From Chitinophaga flava (GTDB taxonomy: Bacteria; Bacteroidota; Bacteroidia; Chitinophagales; Chitinophagaceae), in the NCBI RefSeq assembly GCF_003308995.1, contig NZ_QFFJ01000002.1, positions 2,790,001-2,854,000 on the forward strand: a stretch of DNA of 64,000 nt, in the 5' to 3' direction. The notes under the pieces were generated by a model that was given only the letters and a program-made list of their open reading frames with translations, was not told where the DNA came from and did not search any database. The translations under genes were made by a program, and so were the position numbers. Shown here in pieces: positions 46,397 through 55,169 of the stretch. Numbering within the stretch: position 1 is the first letter of the stretch; each line of letters begins with the position of its first letter.

Positions 46397-46518
46397 ACAA
46401 TGATAACAGTAAGTATAGAAGGAAAGTTCCGCGGCAGAACCTGACATACCAACGGCATGTATCTTGTGGCCCTTTCTACAGAATGGTGGCTGGTCTTCAT
46501 CAATGTTAAAAGAAGTGT

Positions 46519-48675
46519 ATGAAGCAGTATAACAGTAAACAGGCTGCTGCGTTACAATCGTTGTCGGAAAGCCTTCTGGCACATTACAAAAAAGGGCGGC
46601 TATTAAAGGATACAAAGAGCACTATGGATGCATTGTACCGCGTTATTCCGTATCACGATTGGCGTTATTATATAAAGAGCGATCCTGTTTTAAGTGACTA
46701 TGAATATGATGGATTGTTTGCCTGGCTCAGGCAGCTGGAAAAGGAACATCCTGCGCTGGCAAAGTCAGGGTCACCCGTGAAGAAAGTGGCCGAAGGCTTA
46801 GGTTCTGCGCTCTCTGCGGTTAAGCACAAAGTGCCGATGTTAAGTCTGGAAAATACCTATAACACACAAAACCTCGGAGACTGGATTACTAAAACCAGGC
46901 AGGTCACACATCATGAGTCTGCTTATTGCCTGGAGCCCAAATTTGATGGAACAGGCATTTCCCTGATATACGAAAACGACAGACTGCTCCGCGGAGCTAC
47001 ACGAGGAGATGGTGCCGCCGGAGAAGATATTACCGGCAACATCCGGAACATCGCTTCCATCCCTGCATCTGCGCCCTTTGCTGCTTTGGGGATTGCTACC
47101 ATAGAGATCAGGGGAGAAGTATTGATGAGTAAAAAAAGTTTCGCATCCTTTAATCAGGAACGTATCGCACATCAGTTGCCGCCTATGGCCAACCCGCGGA
47201 ATGCTGCTGCCGGCACTTTACGCATGATTCATCCGGAGGCCGCCGCACAAAGAAAGCTAGAAGCGGTATTATATCATGTCAGTTATTATACGATGAAGAA
47301 AGGGCGTCCCGCGCCGGCTGCCCTTAAAACACAGGCCGGCACGCTGGACCTGCTGGCTAAACTGGGATTTGGTACACCCGCTGCACAGAAGAAGGTCGTC
47401 ACTTCCATCCGGGAGGCTGTTCGTTATTGCCAGTCGTTTGAAAAGAAAAGGGATTCGCTGCCATATGAGATAGACGGTCTGGTCATCAAAGTTAATGATG
47501 CCACTGAACAGCGATTGTTGGGCATGACCAGCCACCACCCGCGCTGGGCCGTTGCTTATAAATTTAAGCCCAGACAGGCCAATAGCAAACTACGGAAGGT
47601 TATATTTTCTGTGGGTCGCATGGGCGCTATTACGCCGGTGGCTAAAATAGACCCGGTAGCGATTGGCGGTGTAACGGTTTCTTCTGTTTCTCTTTTTAAT
47701 GAGAAGTTGATAAAGGACAAGGATATTCGTGTAGGCGATACCGTTTTAGTGGAACGGGCAGGTGATGTGATTCCTTATATTGTTAAACCGGTAACGGAAA
47801 TGAGGAAGGGAACGGAGACGAATATACGCTTTCCTTCAAAGTGCCCTGTTTGCGGGCATGCGCTGGAAAAGCCCTTCGGCGAACAGATATGGTATTGTGT
47901 GAATATCAACTGCCAGGCCCAGGTGCTGGAACGGATCGTTCATTTTGCGAGTAAGGATGCGATGGACATTACAGGCATGGGAGAAAGCCATGTCCGGGAG
48001 TTCTATGAGCAAAAGCTGATAAAAGACATCCCTTCCATCTTTGAGCTGAATGAGCGCAAGGTAGCTGCTTTGGAAAGATGGGGTAAAAGATCAGCGTCCA
48101 ATTTAATAGGCATGATAGAGCGGGCCAGACATCAGCCTCTACAGCGTCTCATCTTCGGGTTGGGCATTCATTATGTAGGTCTTACCACGGCGAAGGTATT
48201 GGCAAAAAAGGTAGGCTATCTGCCGGACCTGGCCCGGAAAAAGCCGGCAGACCTGAGAGGAGAAGGAATAGGCCCGAAGGTGGCCGAGAGTATCAGCCAC
48301 TTTTTTGCAGACAAGGAAAATATAAGATCGCTGAAGAAGCTGGAACGTTTGGGCGTAAATATGCATGCTGCCGGACATCGTGCGAAAGCAGATGATACCC
48401 TGAAAGGAAAAACATTCCTCTTCACTGGTACACTCGCCGGGCTCACCCGCGGTGAGGCTGCCGAAATGGTGGAACAACATGGTGGACAGGTGCTCAGCAG
48501 CGTATCACATGCACTCAATTATCTGGTGGTAGGAGAGCATGCCGGCAGCAAACTCACCAAAGCCAGTGAAAACAAAGCCATCAGGTTATTGCAGGAAAAA
48601 GATTTTCTGAAGATGGTTAAACCACCAGCACGTCGTTTATCAGGTTCCCGAAAAATTAAAATACGTTTGCCATGA
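46519..48675 (+). CDS. ligA: NAD-dependent DNA ligase LigA (divergent copy)
   Basis: A 718-residue ligase sealing nicks in DNA with NAD+. Domain Ia has YYIKSDPVLSDYEYD (about 50-64). The adenylation motif is EPKFDG with Lys141, where most LigA have KLDG or KIDG. RGATRGDGAAGEDIT follows, then an OB fold and a four-Cys zinc site (CPVC ... CVNINC, with QAQ where PAQ is usual). HhH repeats and a C-terminal BRCT domain (GKTFLFTGTLAGLTRGEA) come next. The extreme C-terminus is basic. The small departures from consensus and the pairing with polX suggest a repair-dedicated paralogue; whether the housekeeping copy lies elsewhere cannot be seen here. The stop overlaps the polX start by 4 bases. Confidence 0.95.
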   Translation: MKQYNSKQAAALQSLSESLLAHYKKGRLLKDTKSTMDALYRVIPYHDWRYYIKSDPVLSDYEYDGLFAWLRQLEKEHPALAKSGSPVKKVAEGLGSALSAVKHKVPMLSLENTYNTQNLGDWITKTRQVTHHESAYCLEPKFDGTGISLIYENDRLLRGATRGDGAAGEDITGNIRNIASIPASAPFAALGIATIEIRGEVLMSKKSFASFNQERIAHQLPPMANPRNAAAGTLRMIHPEAAAQRKLEAVLYHVSYYTMKKGRPAPAALKTQAGTLDLLAKLGFGTPAAQKKVVTSIREAVRYCQSFEKKRDSLPYEIDGLVIKVNDATEQRLLGMTSHHPRWAVAYKFKPRQANSKLRKVIFSVGRMGAITPVAKIDPVAIGGVTVSSVSLFNEKLIKDKDIRVGDTVLVERAGDVIPYIVKPVTEMRKGTETNIRFPSKCPVCGHALEKPFGEQIWYCVNINCQAQVLERIVHFASKDAMDITGMGESHVREFYEQKLIKDIPSIFELNERKVAALERWGKRSASNLIGMIERARHQPLQRLIFGLGIHYVGLTTAKVLAKKVGYLPDLARKKPADLRGEGIGPKVAESISHFFADKENIRSLKKLERLGVNMHAAGHRAKADDTLKGKTFLFTGTLAGLTRGEAAEMVEQHGGQVLSSVSHALNYLVVGEHAGSKLTKASENKAIRLLQEKDFLKMVKPPARRLSGSRKIKIRLP

Positions 48676-50447
48676 TCCAGACTACTGAAAATACCATCAA
48701 ACAAAATGCTACGGTAGCCCGTCTACTGCATCATATGGCTTCCGGTTACAAATACCTCGGCAACCAAGAACGTTTTCGTGCCATCGCTTATGAAATCGCG
48801 GCCCGTACCGTCAACAACCTGCAGGCGGATATCTCCGCCTATGCAGAAGATAAAAAAGCATTGGACCAATTAAATGGGATAGGCTCCAGTATTGCAGAAA
48901 AAATCATCGAATACCTGAAAACAGGTAAAGTAAAAAAATATGAAGAGCTGAAGCAACAAATCCCGGAAGAGCTGCTGGATATGATGGATATTACCGGATT
49001 TGGGCCGGCATTGGTGAAAGTATTACATGAGCAACTGGGCATCAACACCCGGGCTGAGTTGTTAAAGGCTATTGACGAAGGACGGCTGGAAGGCATTAAA
49101 GGCTTCGGCAACAAAAAAATTGAAAACATAAAACGCGGGCTGCATCTTTTTGAAGAAGCCCAGTCCCGCCTGTTGTTATGGGATGCGCTACTGGCAGGGA
49201 ATAAAATCCTGCAGGCCATACGGCAGTTCCCTGAAGTCCGTAAAGCCGAGCTGGCGGGCAGTGTGAGGCGTGGTAGGGAAACGGTGGGAGACATTGATAT
49301 CATTGTAATGGCCACTTTAAAAGACCAGAAAAAGCTGGCGGATAAAATACAAAAGCTGCCAGGTATCGTTCGTATACTGGCAGGAGGAGATACTAAGGTC
49401 AGCCTGTTGCTGCAAAACCAGACCCAGGTGGATGTCCGTATCGTGACAGAAAATGCCTATGGCGCGGCGCTGTTGTACTTCACCGGTTCAAAGGAACACA
49501 ACGTCCGCCTGCGCATCATTGCCAGAGAGAAGGGCTGGAAGCTGAATGAATACGGCCTCTTTGACCTGAAGACAGATAAATACCTGGCTGGAAAAACAGA
49601 AGAGGAAATGTACCGGTATATAGGGCTGCAGTTCATTCCTCCGGAGCTGCGGGAGGATAAAGGGGAAATAGACCTGGCAGCCAAAAACAAATTACCTGTC
49701 CTGGTGACACTAAAAGATATCAAAGGAGATATGCACCTGCACAGCAAATGGAGCGATGGTGAAGAAGAAATAGAAGCACTGGCCCGTTATGTGATGAAAA
49801 CGTTTCCGCAGTACGAATATCTGGTAGTAACAGACCATTCTCCCAGTGAACGGATATCACATGGTTTGGAACCGGATGATTTTATACGACAGTTCAGAGA
49901 GATAGACCAGGTGAACAAAAAAATAGGACGTGACTTTATCAAAAAAGGCGTGGAAGTGGATATACTGGCGGATGGTCAGCTGGACTTACCGGATGATCTG
50001 CTCGAAAAATTCGATTGGGTGGTAGCTTCTATTCATAGTGGTTTGGCACAGGATAATACCCAGCGGTTGCTGAAGGCTTGTGAACATCCTGCTGTCAACT
50101 GTATCGGGCATCCTGGTGGCAGGCTGGTAGGCACAAGGGATGCTTATCCGGTCAACTGGCGCCAGCTGATAGACAAGGCGGCCGCCACGGGCACTGCGCT
50201 GGAGATCAATGCGCAACCTGGCAGAATGGACCTGCAGGACGATCTCGTGAAAATGGCCATAGATAAAGGTGTGCAGCTGGTGATCGATACCGATGCGCAT
50301 GCCAAGATGCATTTCGATCTGATGCAGCTGGGCGTAACGATTGCCAGGAGAGGGTGGTGTAAAAAAGAGGATGTCCTCAATACCATCTCCTGGCGGGAGG
50401 TAACAGCGCTCCGCAATAAAAAAATTAAAACAAAACGGAAGCATTAA
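48672..50447 (+). CDS. polX: DNA polymerase X family protein with PHP domain (PolX)
   Basis: A 591-residue bacterial PolX: gap-filling DNA polymerase of base-excision-type repair with a PHP phosphoesterase/exonuclease domain. N-terminal HhH elements (LNGIGSSIAEKI, ITGFGPALVKVL, IKGFGNKKIENI) precede the nucleotidyltransferase motif GSVRRGRETVGDIDIIV and a third catalytic Asp in VDVRIV. The PHP domain (about 350-570) keeps its metal ligands: MHLHSKWSDG, TDHSPSER, GVEVDIL, SIHSG, GHPGGR and DTDAH. The exonuclease site thus looks intact. It is translationally coupled to ligA (ATGA overlap), so polymerase and ligase are made together. Its stop is one base from the stop of the opposing methyltransferase gene. 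Confidence 0.95.
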   Translation: MIQTTENTIKQNATVARLLHHMASGYKYLGNQERFRAIAYEIAARTVNNLQADISAYAEDKKALDQLNGIGSSIAEKIIEYLKTGKVKKYEELKQQIPEELLDMMDITGFGPALVKVLHEQLGINTRAELLKAIDEGRLEGIKGFGNKKIENIKRGLHLFEEAQSRLLLWDALLAGNKILQAIRQFPEVRKAELAGSVRRGRETVGDIDIIVMATLKDQKKLADKIQKLPGIVRILAGGDTKVSLLLQNQTQVDVRIVTENAYGAALLYFTGSKEHNVRLRIIAREKGWKLNEYGLFDLKTDKYLAGKTEEEMYRYIGLQFIPPELREDKGEIDLAAKNKLPVLVTLKDIKGDMHLHSKWSDGEEEIEALARYVMKTFPQYEYLVVTDHSPSERISHGLEPDDFIRQFREIDQVNKKIGRDFIKKGVEVDILADGQLDLPDDLLEKFDWVVASIHSGLAQDNTQRLLKACEHPAVNCIGHPGGRLVGTRDAYPVNWRQLIDKAAATGTALEINAQPGRMDLQDDLVKMAIDKGVQLVIDTDAHAKMHFDLMQLGVTIARRGWCKKEDVLNTISWREVTALRNKKIKTKRKH

Positions 50448-50448
50448 G

Positions 50449-51486
50449 CTACAACTTTTCTCCTTCCACAATACTTACTTCCGTAATGGAAAGGTCCACT
50501 ACTCTTGTCAGCCGGAGGTCTGAGCGACGGAAGAGTTCATCGAATTCTGCAGCTGACCTTTCTCTTCCGCCTGTAGTTACCAGCATGTTCATGTCCGCAA
50601 GTTTGGAGCCATGGTGTGTATTGCCTTCGGGCACTACACCGTCTATCACCAGGATCTTACTGTCTTTCCGCATGGCACGGCTGCAAACGCTCAGTATTTT
50701 GATAGCGTCTTCATCGGTCCAGTCGTGGAGGATCAATTTCATTATGTAGGCGTCTGTGCCTGCAGGTACCTGTTCAAAGAAATTACCGCCGATGGTGGTG
50801 CAGCGGTTTTTGATGGCTGTATCTGCTGCTATGAGGGCAGCTGTTTGTGTGATTACATAGGGTTCATCGAATATGATGCCGGAGGTATTGGGTGTTTTTT
50901 TCAGGATGGCGGAGAGCAGGGCGCCGTTGCCGCCGCCTATGTCTGTAATGGTTTTAAAAGGGGAGAAGTCGTATTGTTCCAGGATGGCTGTATCAGCAAA
51001 CTGGGTCAGGTTGGTCATGCCCTTCATGAAGTTCAACCCTTTATCTTCATGTGCTTTATAGTAACTCCATAAATTAGCGCGGTAATGTTCATCAAAAGCA
51101 GTTTTCCCTGTTCTCACACTTTCTACTACCTCACCCCATGGGTTGTAGATTTCACCCAGCTGTACCAGTACAAAAGCTTTCATACTGCCGTGAGCGTTAC
51201 CTATCAGTGCGGTGGCCATGGGCGTATTGGCAAATACACGCGGAGAAACTTCTTCAAAGATTTCGTTGGCTGCCAGCAGTCGTAGTAAACGGTACAAAGA
51301 AGGCGCGTGGGTACCGGTTTCAGCGGCCAGGCTTTCCAGGTCTTTAGGTCCCGCCACCAGTATGTCTGCAATATTAAACCTCGCTGCAGCGTAAACACAA
51401 CAGGATATCCAGTGGTTGGTGATATGCTGCAGAATACGGGTGGTTTGTTCATGGGTGGCGTGCAGGCCGGAATCAAAAGATGGCAT
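50449..51486 (-). CDS. SAM-dependent O-methyltransferase, class with N-terminal dimerization domain (Methyltransf_2 type)
   Basis: A 345-residue protein like acetylserotonin/hydroxyneurosporene O-methyltransferases. Residues about 15-100 form a winged-helix dimerization domain (ESLAAETG...SLYRLLRLLAANEIF). The SAM-binding motif DIGGGNG is at 182-188, and the catalytic His is in HDW at 254-256. The substrate is unknown; such enzymes usually methylate phenolic or enolic hydroxyls of secondary metabolites. It lies alone, tail-to-tail with polX, with a 252-base upstream region. A link to the NRPS is not supported by position. Confidence 0.9.
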   Translation of the reverse strand: MPSFDSGLHATHEQTTRILQHITNHWISCCVYAAARFNIADILVAGPKDLESLAAETGTHAPSLYRLLRLLAANEIFEEVSPRVFANTPMATALIGNAHGSMKAFVLVQLGEIYNPWGEVVESVRTGKTAFDEHYRANLWSYYKAHEDKGLNFMKGMTNLTQFADTAILEQYDFSPFKTITDIGGGNGALLSAILKKTPNTSGIIFDEPYVITQTAALIAADTAIKNRCTTIGGNFFEQVPAGTDAYIMKLILHDWTDEDAIKILSVCSRAMRKDSKILVIDGVVPEGNTHHGSKLADMNMLVTTGGRERSAAEFDELFRRSDLRLTRVVDLSITEVSIVEGEKL

Positions 51487-51738
51487 AATGGTTATTTTTA
51501 AATGTTAAAGAACGCGGTTTGCAGTGGGGTTAGGGGCATAGATCGAATGTCCGGGAATACTGTTCCGGGAATAGGTCAAATGGCCTTATGGTACTGCCTA
51601 AGGTAGGAAAGTCAGCTGCATCTTTTTTGCGTCGCGTAAATGATGTTGGGGTAACAGATATTTAGAATCAGCACCTTTGCATAAAATAAAAAACACCGGT
51701 CAGCATATTGCCGACCGGTGTTTTTTAATAGCTAAAAA
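51487..51738. other. Intergenic region upstream of methyltransferase
   Basis: This is the longest gene-free stretch in the window. It holds a 9-base direct repeat CCGGGAATA (51551-51559 and 51565-51573) with partly palindromic flanks, 65-79 bases upstream of the methyltransferase start. This could be an operator. The amidohydrolase terminator lies at its right end. No other gene or RNA was recognised. Confidence 0.4.
51688..51726 (-). terminator. Rho-independent terminator of the amidohydrolase gene (symmetrical)
   Basis: A perfect 14-bp stem (51688-51701 with 51713-51726, core CACCGGTC/GACCGGTG) flanked by A and T runs, with an 11-base loop. It lies 13 bases past the amidohydrolase stop on the minus strand. 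The T-rich tails on both sides would let it work in either direction. Confidence 0.92.
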
Positions 51739-53550
51739 TCATTTGTAACCGGGAATGCGGGGTGGTAGTCTTCCTGCCGTCGCATATACACATTTACCAT
51801 CTTTGAAGGTATACAACACCATTGTCTTTTTAATGAGTTTGGGATCGACAGTGATGATATCATTATTGAGAACAATGATATCTGCCTTATAACCTTTTTC
51901 CAGCTTGCCTTTGGTGGCTTGTTCTCCCCATTGATGGGCTACATCTTTTGTAATGGCTCTCAAAGCCCTGTACGCGCTGATCCGCTGATCTAAGCCCAAA
52001 GGATTGCCCGTCTGTGTCAGCCGATTTACGGCTCCATATACCCCGGCCAGAAGATCCGGAGGAGTGATGGGAGCGTCGGTATGGATAGTGAAATCCAGCG
52101 ACAGGTCATCGGCATCTTTCAGTGGGCTGATATACTGGGCACGTGGGTTGCCAAGTACATTTTGTACATACCAGTCGCCCCATACGTACACATGAGTGGG
52201 AAAGAAGCTGGGGATGACATATGGCTGCAGGTTTTTCATCATCTTCAACTGTTCCTTACGGCTTGTCTGGCAATGAATGAGTACATTGGGTGTTTGTTGT
52301 TTGATCAGCGGTTCCCCTTTGGCGTTTTTCTCCTTTTTTAAAGTTTCAAAGATCTTGAGTGCCATATCAATGGCTGAATCTCCGTTCATATGGATATGGA
52401 CTGGCATGCCTGCCTGCTCCACTTTTCTGACATTTGCCAGAGCAGTCTGGTAATTGTAGATGGGGTGGCCATGGTAGGTGCTATCCTGTCCTATCATAGG
52501 GGTTTCGTATGGTTTGCTCAGGAATGCATCTTTTCCTTGTGGTGAACCATCGAAGGTGAGTTTAATGGCCCCGATTTTAAAATGTTTGTCATATTTGTTG
52601 TAACTGGATTTAAACTGACTAAGGTCTGGATTGGAGTCGAAGTCGGGTAACACAATATAATCTCCGAGGAGTTTGTCTTCCTGGTTGGCCCGCTTGATCA
52701 ATGCTATCAACTCAGGATTGGCCCTGCCTTCGCACATAGTGGTAATGCCATATTTAAACCATAGCTTTTCCTGTTCCTTCAATAAGGCTAACCCCGACTG
52801 GTATTGTTGCTCCTGAGTGAGACCAGGAGGGGTGGCGAGCCCCTGAGCTACTGAGAGGGCATACAGATGAGCATTTTCCAGCAGCAGACCGGTTAGTTTA
52901 CCGTTATTTTTTACAACGGTACCTCCTTTGGCTGTATCCGGTGTATTATCGTTGAAGTTCAGGAGCTGCAGGAATTTTGAATTGGCTACGCCCATATGGC
53001 CACTTACATGAACAATATAAATGGGATGGTTCGGATCAATTTTATCCAGGTCCTCTTTTGTAGGTTGCTGGTGGCCATCCAATTGGGAATCATCATAATT
53101 ATTCCCTATGATCATGGTGTTGGAATGAGGGGGATAGTTTCTGGTGATATATGCCCCCAGGCTATCCCGAAGAATAGGAATAGAGGTAACATGACCATAT
53201 GGAGGACCACTTAAATCAGCTAGGGGCGCCGTCAGAGATGCTATGCCTATATGTGCATGGGCATCCATAAATCCGGGAATCACCAGGTTGTTGGTGCAAT
53301 CAATGATCTCTGTTGTGCCTTCTTTGTAATAATTGTTTTTAGCATCCTGAAAGCTACCCACAAAGGAAATCTGATCACCTGTTATAACTACACACTCAGA
53401 TGGTTTGGCAACAGGGTGTGCATCTTCCTCCATGGTCCGGACTATCCCTTTAATAATGTAATCTGCAGGAGGCTCCTTAGCTCGTTTAAATCCCAAAAAT
53501 GCTAACAGGGCTCCCAGAGGCAGGAGTAGAAACAACAGTACTTTCTTCAT
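51739..53550 (-). CDS. YtcJ-like amidohydrolase, membrane-anchored or exported
   Basis: A 603-residue metal-dependent hydrolase of the amidohydrolase-3 (YtcJ) group. An N-terminal hydrophobic segment (about 3-20) should anchor or export it. The composite beta-sandwich then gives way to the barrel with GFMDAHAHIG. Later metal or active-site motifs include HIHMNGDSAIDMA, IHCQTS and HTDAPITPPDLL. The C-terminal strand returns with LEKGYKADIIVLNND. The true substrate of this family is generally unknown. The gene is transcribed alone, divergent from the Crp/Fnr gene and ended by a strong terminator. Confidence 0.92.
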   Translation of the reverse strand: MKKVLLFLLLPLGALLAFLGFKRAKEPPADYIIKGIVRTMEEDAHPVAKPSECVVITGDQISFVGSFQDAKNNYYKEGTTEIIDCTNNLVIPGFMDAHAHIGIASLTAPLADLSGPPYGHVTSIPILRDSLGAYITRNYPPHSNTMIIGNNYDDSQLDGHQQPTKEDLDKIDPNHPIYIVHVSGHMGVANSKFLQLLNFNDNTPDTAKGGTVVKNNGKLTGLLLENAHLYALSVAQGLATPPGLTQEQQYQSGLALLKEQEKLWFKYGITTMCEGRANPELIALIKRANQEDKLLGDYIVLPDFDSNPDLSQFKSSYNKYDKHFKIGAIKLTFDGSPQGKDAFLSKPYETPMIGQDSTYHGHPIYNYQTALANVRKVEQAGMPVHIHMNGDSAIDMALKIFETLKKEKNAKGEPLIKQQTPNVLIHCQTSRKEQLKMMKNLQPYVIPSFFPTHVYVWGDWYVQNVLGNPRAQYISPLKDADDLSLDFTIHTDAPITPPDLLAGVYGAVNRLTQTGNPLGLDQRISAYRALRAITKDVAHQWGEQATKGKLEKGYKADIIVLNNDIITVDPKLIKKTMVLYTFKDGKCVYATAGRLPPRIPGYK

Positions 53551-53664
53551 GTGTGGTTATTTTGTTTGCAGGATAAACAGTCTCCGCAGGAAAAGGTTCA
53601 GCAAAAACAAAAGAAATTATTATTATTGATGTCCGATGCTGATGTGGCATATAAAATGGTGGAA

Positions 53665-54261
53665 ATGTCCTTTTCAATTGATACACTGCAAAATCTGCTG
53701 AATAGTCTTAATGGCGTGCTACCGGCGGATATGGGCCCTTTATTTGTGGCTACGAGGCAGCACAAACTGGAAGCCGGAGAAATGTATATCCGTGAGGGTG
53801 ATACGGCTAAAAAACTAGCCTACCTGATGCAGGGCATCATGCGGGCCTATATGGTAAAAGAAAGCGGGGAAGAAGCGACCATGTTTCTTCGCTGGGAAGG
53901 ACAGTTTATTGCTTCTCATGATACCATTATTCGCCAACAGCCTGCACGCTTCAATTACAGGGCATTGGAAGAAACCACCTTACTGGAGATAGACTATGAC
54001 CGGCTCGAAGAGGTGTTAAAGGTGCATCCGGAATTCGAACCCTTACGCATATACTTTTTAAAGAGAATGCTTGCTGAAGCATTGGATAGCATCGAAGCCT
54101 TTGTATTGCTGTCGCCCGAAGAACGTTATCTGCAGCTAGTCAAAAGCCGTGCTGATATTGTAAACCGCGTACCCGACAAATACCTCGCCTCCATCATGGG
54201 CATTACACCTGTGTCTCTCAGCAGGATAAGAAAAAGGCTGCAGGAGAGGGGCAAAAAATAA
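53665..54261 (+). CDS. Crp/Fnr-family transcriptional regulator
   Basis: A regulator of 198 residues from the chosen ATG at 53665 (MSFSIDTLQNLL...). In-frame ATGs also exist at 53551, 53629 and 53656. The first abuts the start of the divergent amidohydrolase gene and adds a low-complexity Gln/Lys-rich leader, so it is unlikely. A cNMP-binding-type beta-roll (about 25-115, EAGEMYIREGDTAKKLAYL) is followed by a C-terminal helix-turn-helix (DKYLASIMGITPVSLSRIRKRL). The canonical cAMP-binding residues are not apparent, as is usual for Bacteroidota members. It may control the divergent amidohydrolase or the next gene. Confidence 0.9.
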   Translation: MSFSIDTLQNLLNSLNGVLPADMGPLFVATRQHKLEAGEMYIREGDTAKKLAYLMQGIMRAYMVKESGEEATMFLRWEGQFIASHDTIIRQQPARFNYRALEETTLLEIDYDRLEEVLKVHPEFEPLRIYFLKRMLAEALDSIEAFVLLSPEERYLQLVKSRADIVNRVPDKYLASIMGITPVSLSRIRKRLQERGKK

Positions 54262-54327
54262 ATGAAATTATCTTTTGTTAATGTCGTTTCTTATCCTTTG
54301 TTAACCTGTCGAAGTGCGTGCTGTTGC

Positions 54328-54335
54328 TAATTTTG
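54328..54335 (+). promoter_or_regulatory. Possible Bacteroidota -7 element
   Basis: TAATTTTG matches the TAnnTTTG consensus and lies 28 bases before the ATG of the hydroxylase-family gene. A TTTG element upstream is at a poor distance (27 bases), so this is a weak call. Confidence 0.3.
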
Positions 54336-54362
54336 AGTAATCAAAATGAAGCATCAGACCAT

Positions 54363-55169
54363 ATGAATACGATAGTAGAAGGCATTGTCCGTATTTTCAG
54401 CATTTCCCTTTTGAGGTATTTTTTACTGGCAGGAATACCTTTCGTGATCTTTTACCTGCTGTTCCCCACCAGGCTAAAACTACAGAAGATACAGCAGCGT
54501 TACGCTTCCCGAAAGGACTTTATCCGGGAGATATTGCATTCCGCACAAAGTACGCTGGTGTTTACGGTCATTGGAGTGGCCATCCTCAATACGCCGCTAC
54601 GGCATTATACGCTCGTCTATAGCGATATTCATGACTTTCCGATATGGTATATCGGCGTAAGTCTGGCTCTTAGTTTGGTAGTGCATGATACTTATTTCTA
54701 CTGGATGCATCGCTTATTGCATCATCCTAAATTATTCAAATTAACACATCTGGTACATCATCAAAGTATCAATCCTTCTCCCTGGACTTCTTACAGCTTC
54801 CATTTTCTGGAAGCAGTGGCAGAAGGTGGCGTATTGGTGCTGATCAGCTGTATCATGCCGCTGCATCCGCTGACAATTCTGCTATTTACGATTACGGGTT
54901 TTATCATCAATGTATACGGACATCTGGGTTATGAGCTGATGCCACGTTGGCTTCGGCATAGCTGGTTGTTTGAGGTGATTAATACTTCTGTGCATCACAA
55001 TCTGCATCACCGTAAGTTCAAAGGCAACTACGGCCTGTATTTCCGGGTATGGGACCGGCTGATGGGTACTGAACATCCTGATTATGTAAAGGAATATGAT
55101 AAGGTACAGGCCCGCAGATTTAATCTTAGCGGAGATAAAAGTCAAGTCCCGTTAGGGGATTTGTGCTGA
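54363..55169 (+). CDS. Fatty acid hydroxylase / sterol desaturase superfamily membrane protein
   Basis: A 268-residue integral membrane di-iron enzyme. The chosen start is the ATG at 54363 (MNTIVEGIVRIF); an in-frame GTG 45 bases upstream is possible but would pass through the putative promoter. The eight-His pattern of the superfamily is clear: HDTYFYWMHRLLHH, HLVHH, and HHNLHHRKF with a final H in GTEH. Several membrane segments surround them. Members hydroxylate or desaturate lipids or carotenoids; the substrate here is unknown. The 3' end overlaps the opposing HEAT-repeat gene by 44 bases. Confidence 0.9.
   Translation: MNTIVEGIVRIFSISLLRYFLLAGIPFVIFYLLFPTRLKLQKIQQRYASRKDFIREILHSAQSTLVFTVIGVAILNTPLRHYTLVYSDIHDFPIWYIGVSLALSLVVHDTYFYWMHRLLHHPKLFKLTHLVHHQSINPSPWTSYSFHFLEAVAEGGVLVLISCIMPLHPLTILLFTITGFIINVYGHLGYELMPRWLRHSWLFEVINTSVHHNLHHRKFKGNYGLYFRVWDRLMGTEHPDYVKEYDKVQARRFNLSGDKSQVPLGDLC

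Noticed and set aside
46397..46615. N-terminal extension of the MlaE-like permease
   Set aside because: The extra 73 residues are unlike the family, overlap the divergent ligA start, and would leave no promoter space.
50449..51486. O-methyltransferase as a tailoring enzyme of the NRPS product
   Set aside because: It is separated from the cluster by eight kilobases of unrelated genes on both strands; nothing in the sequence links them.
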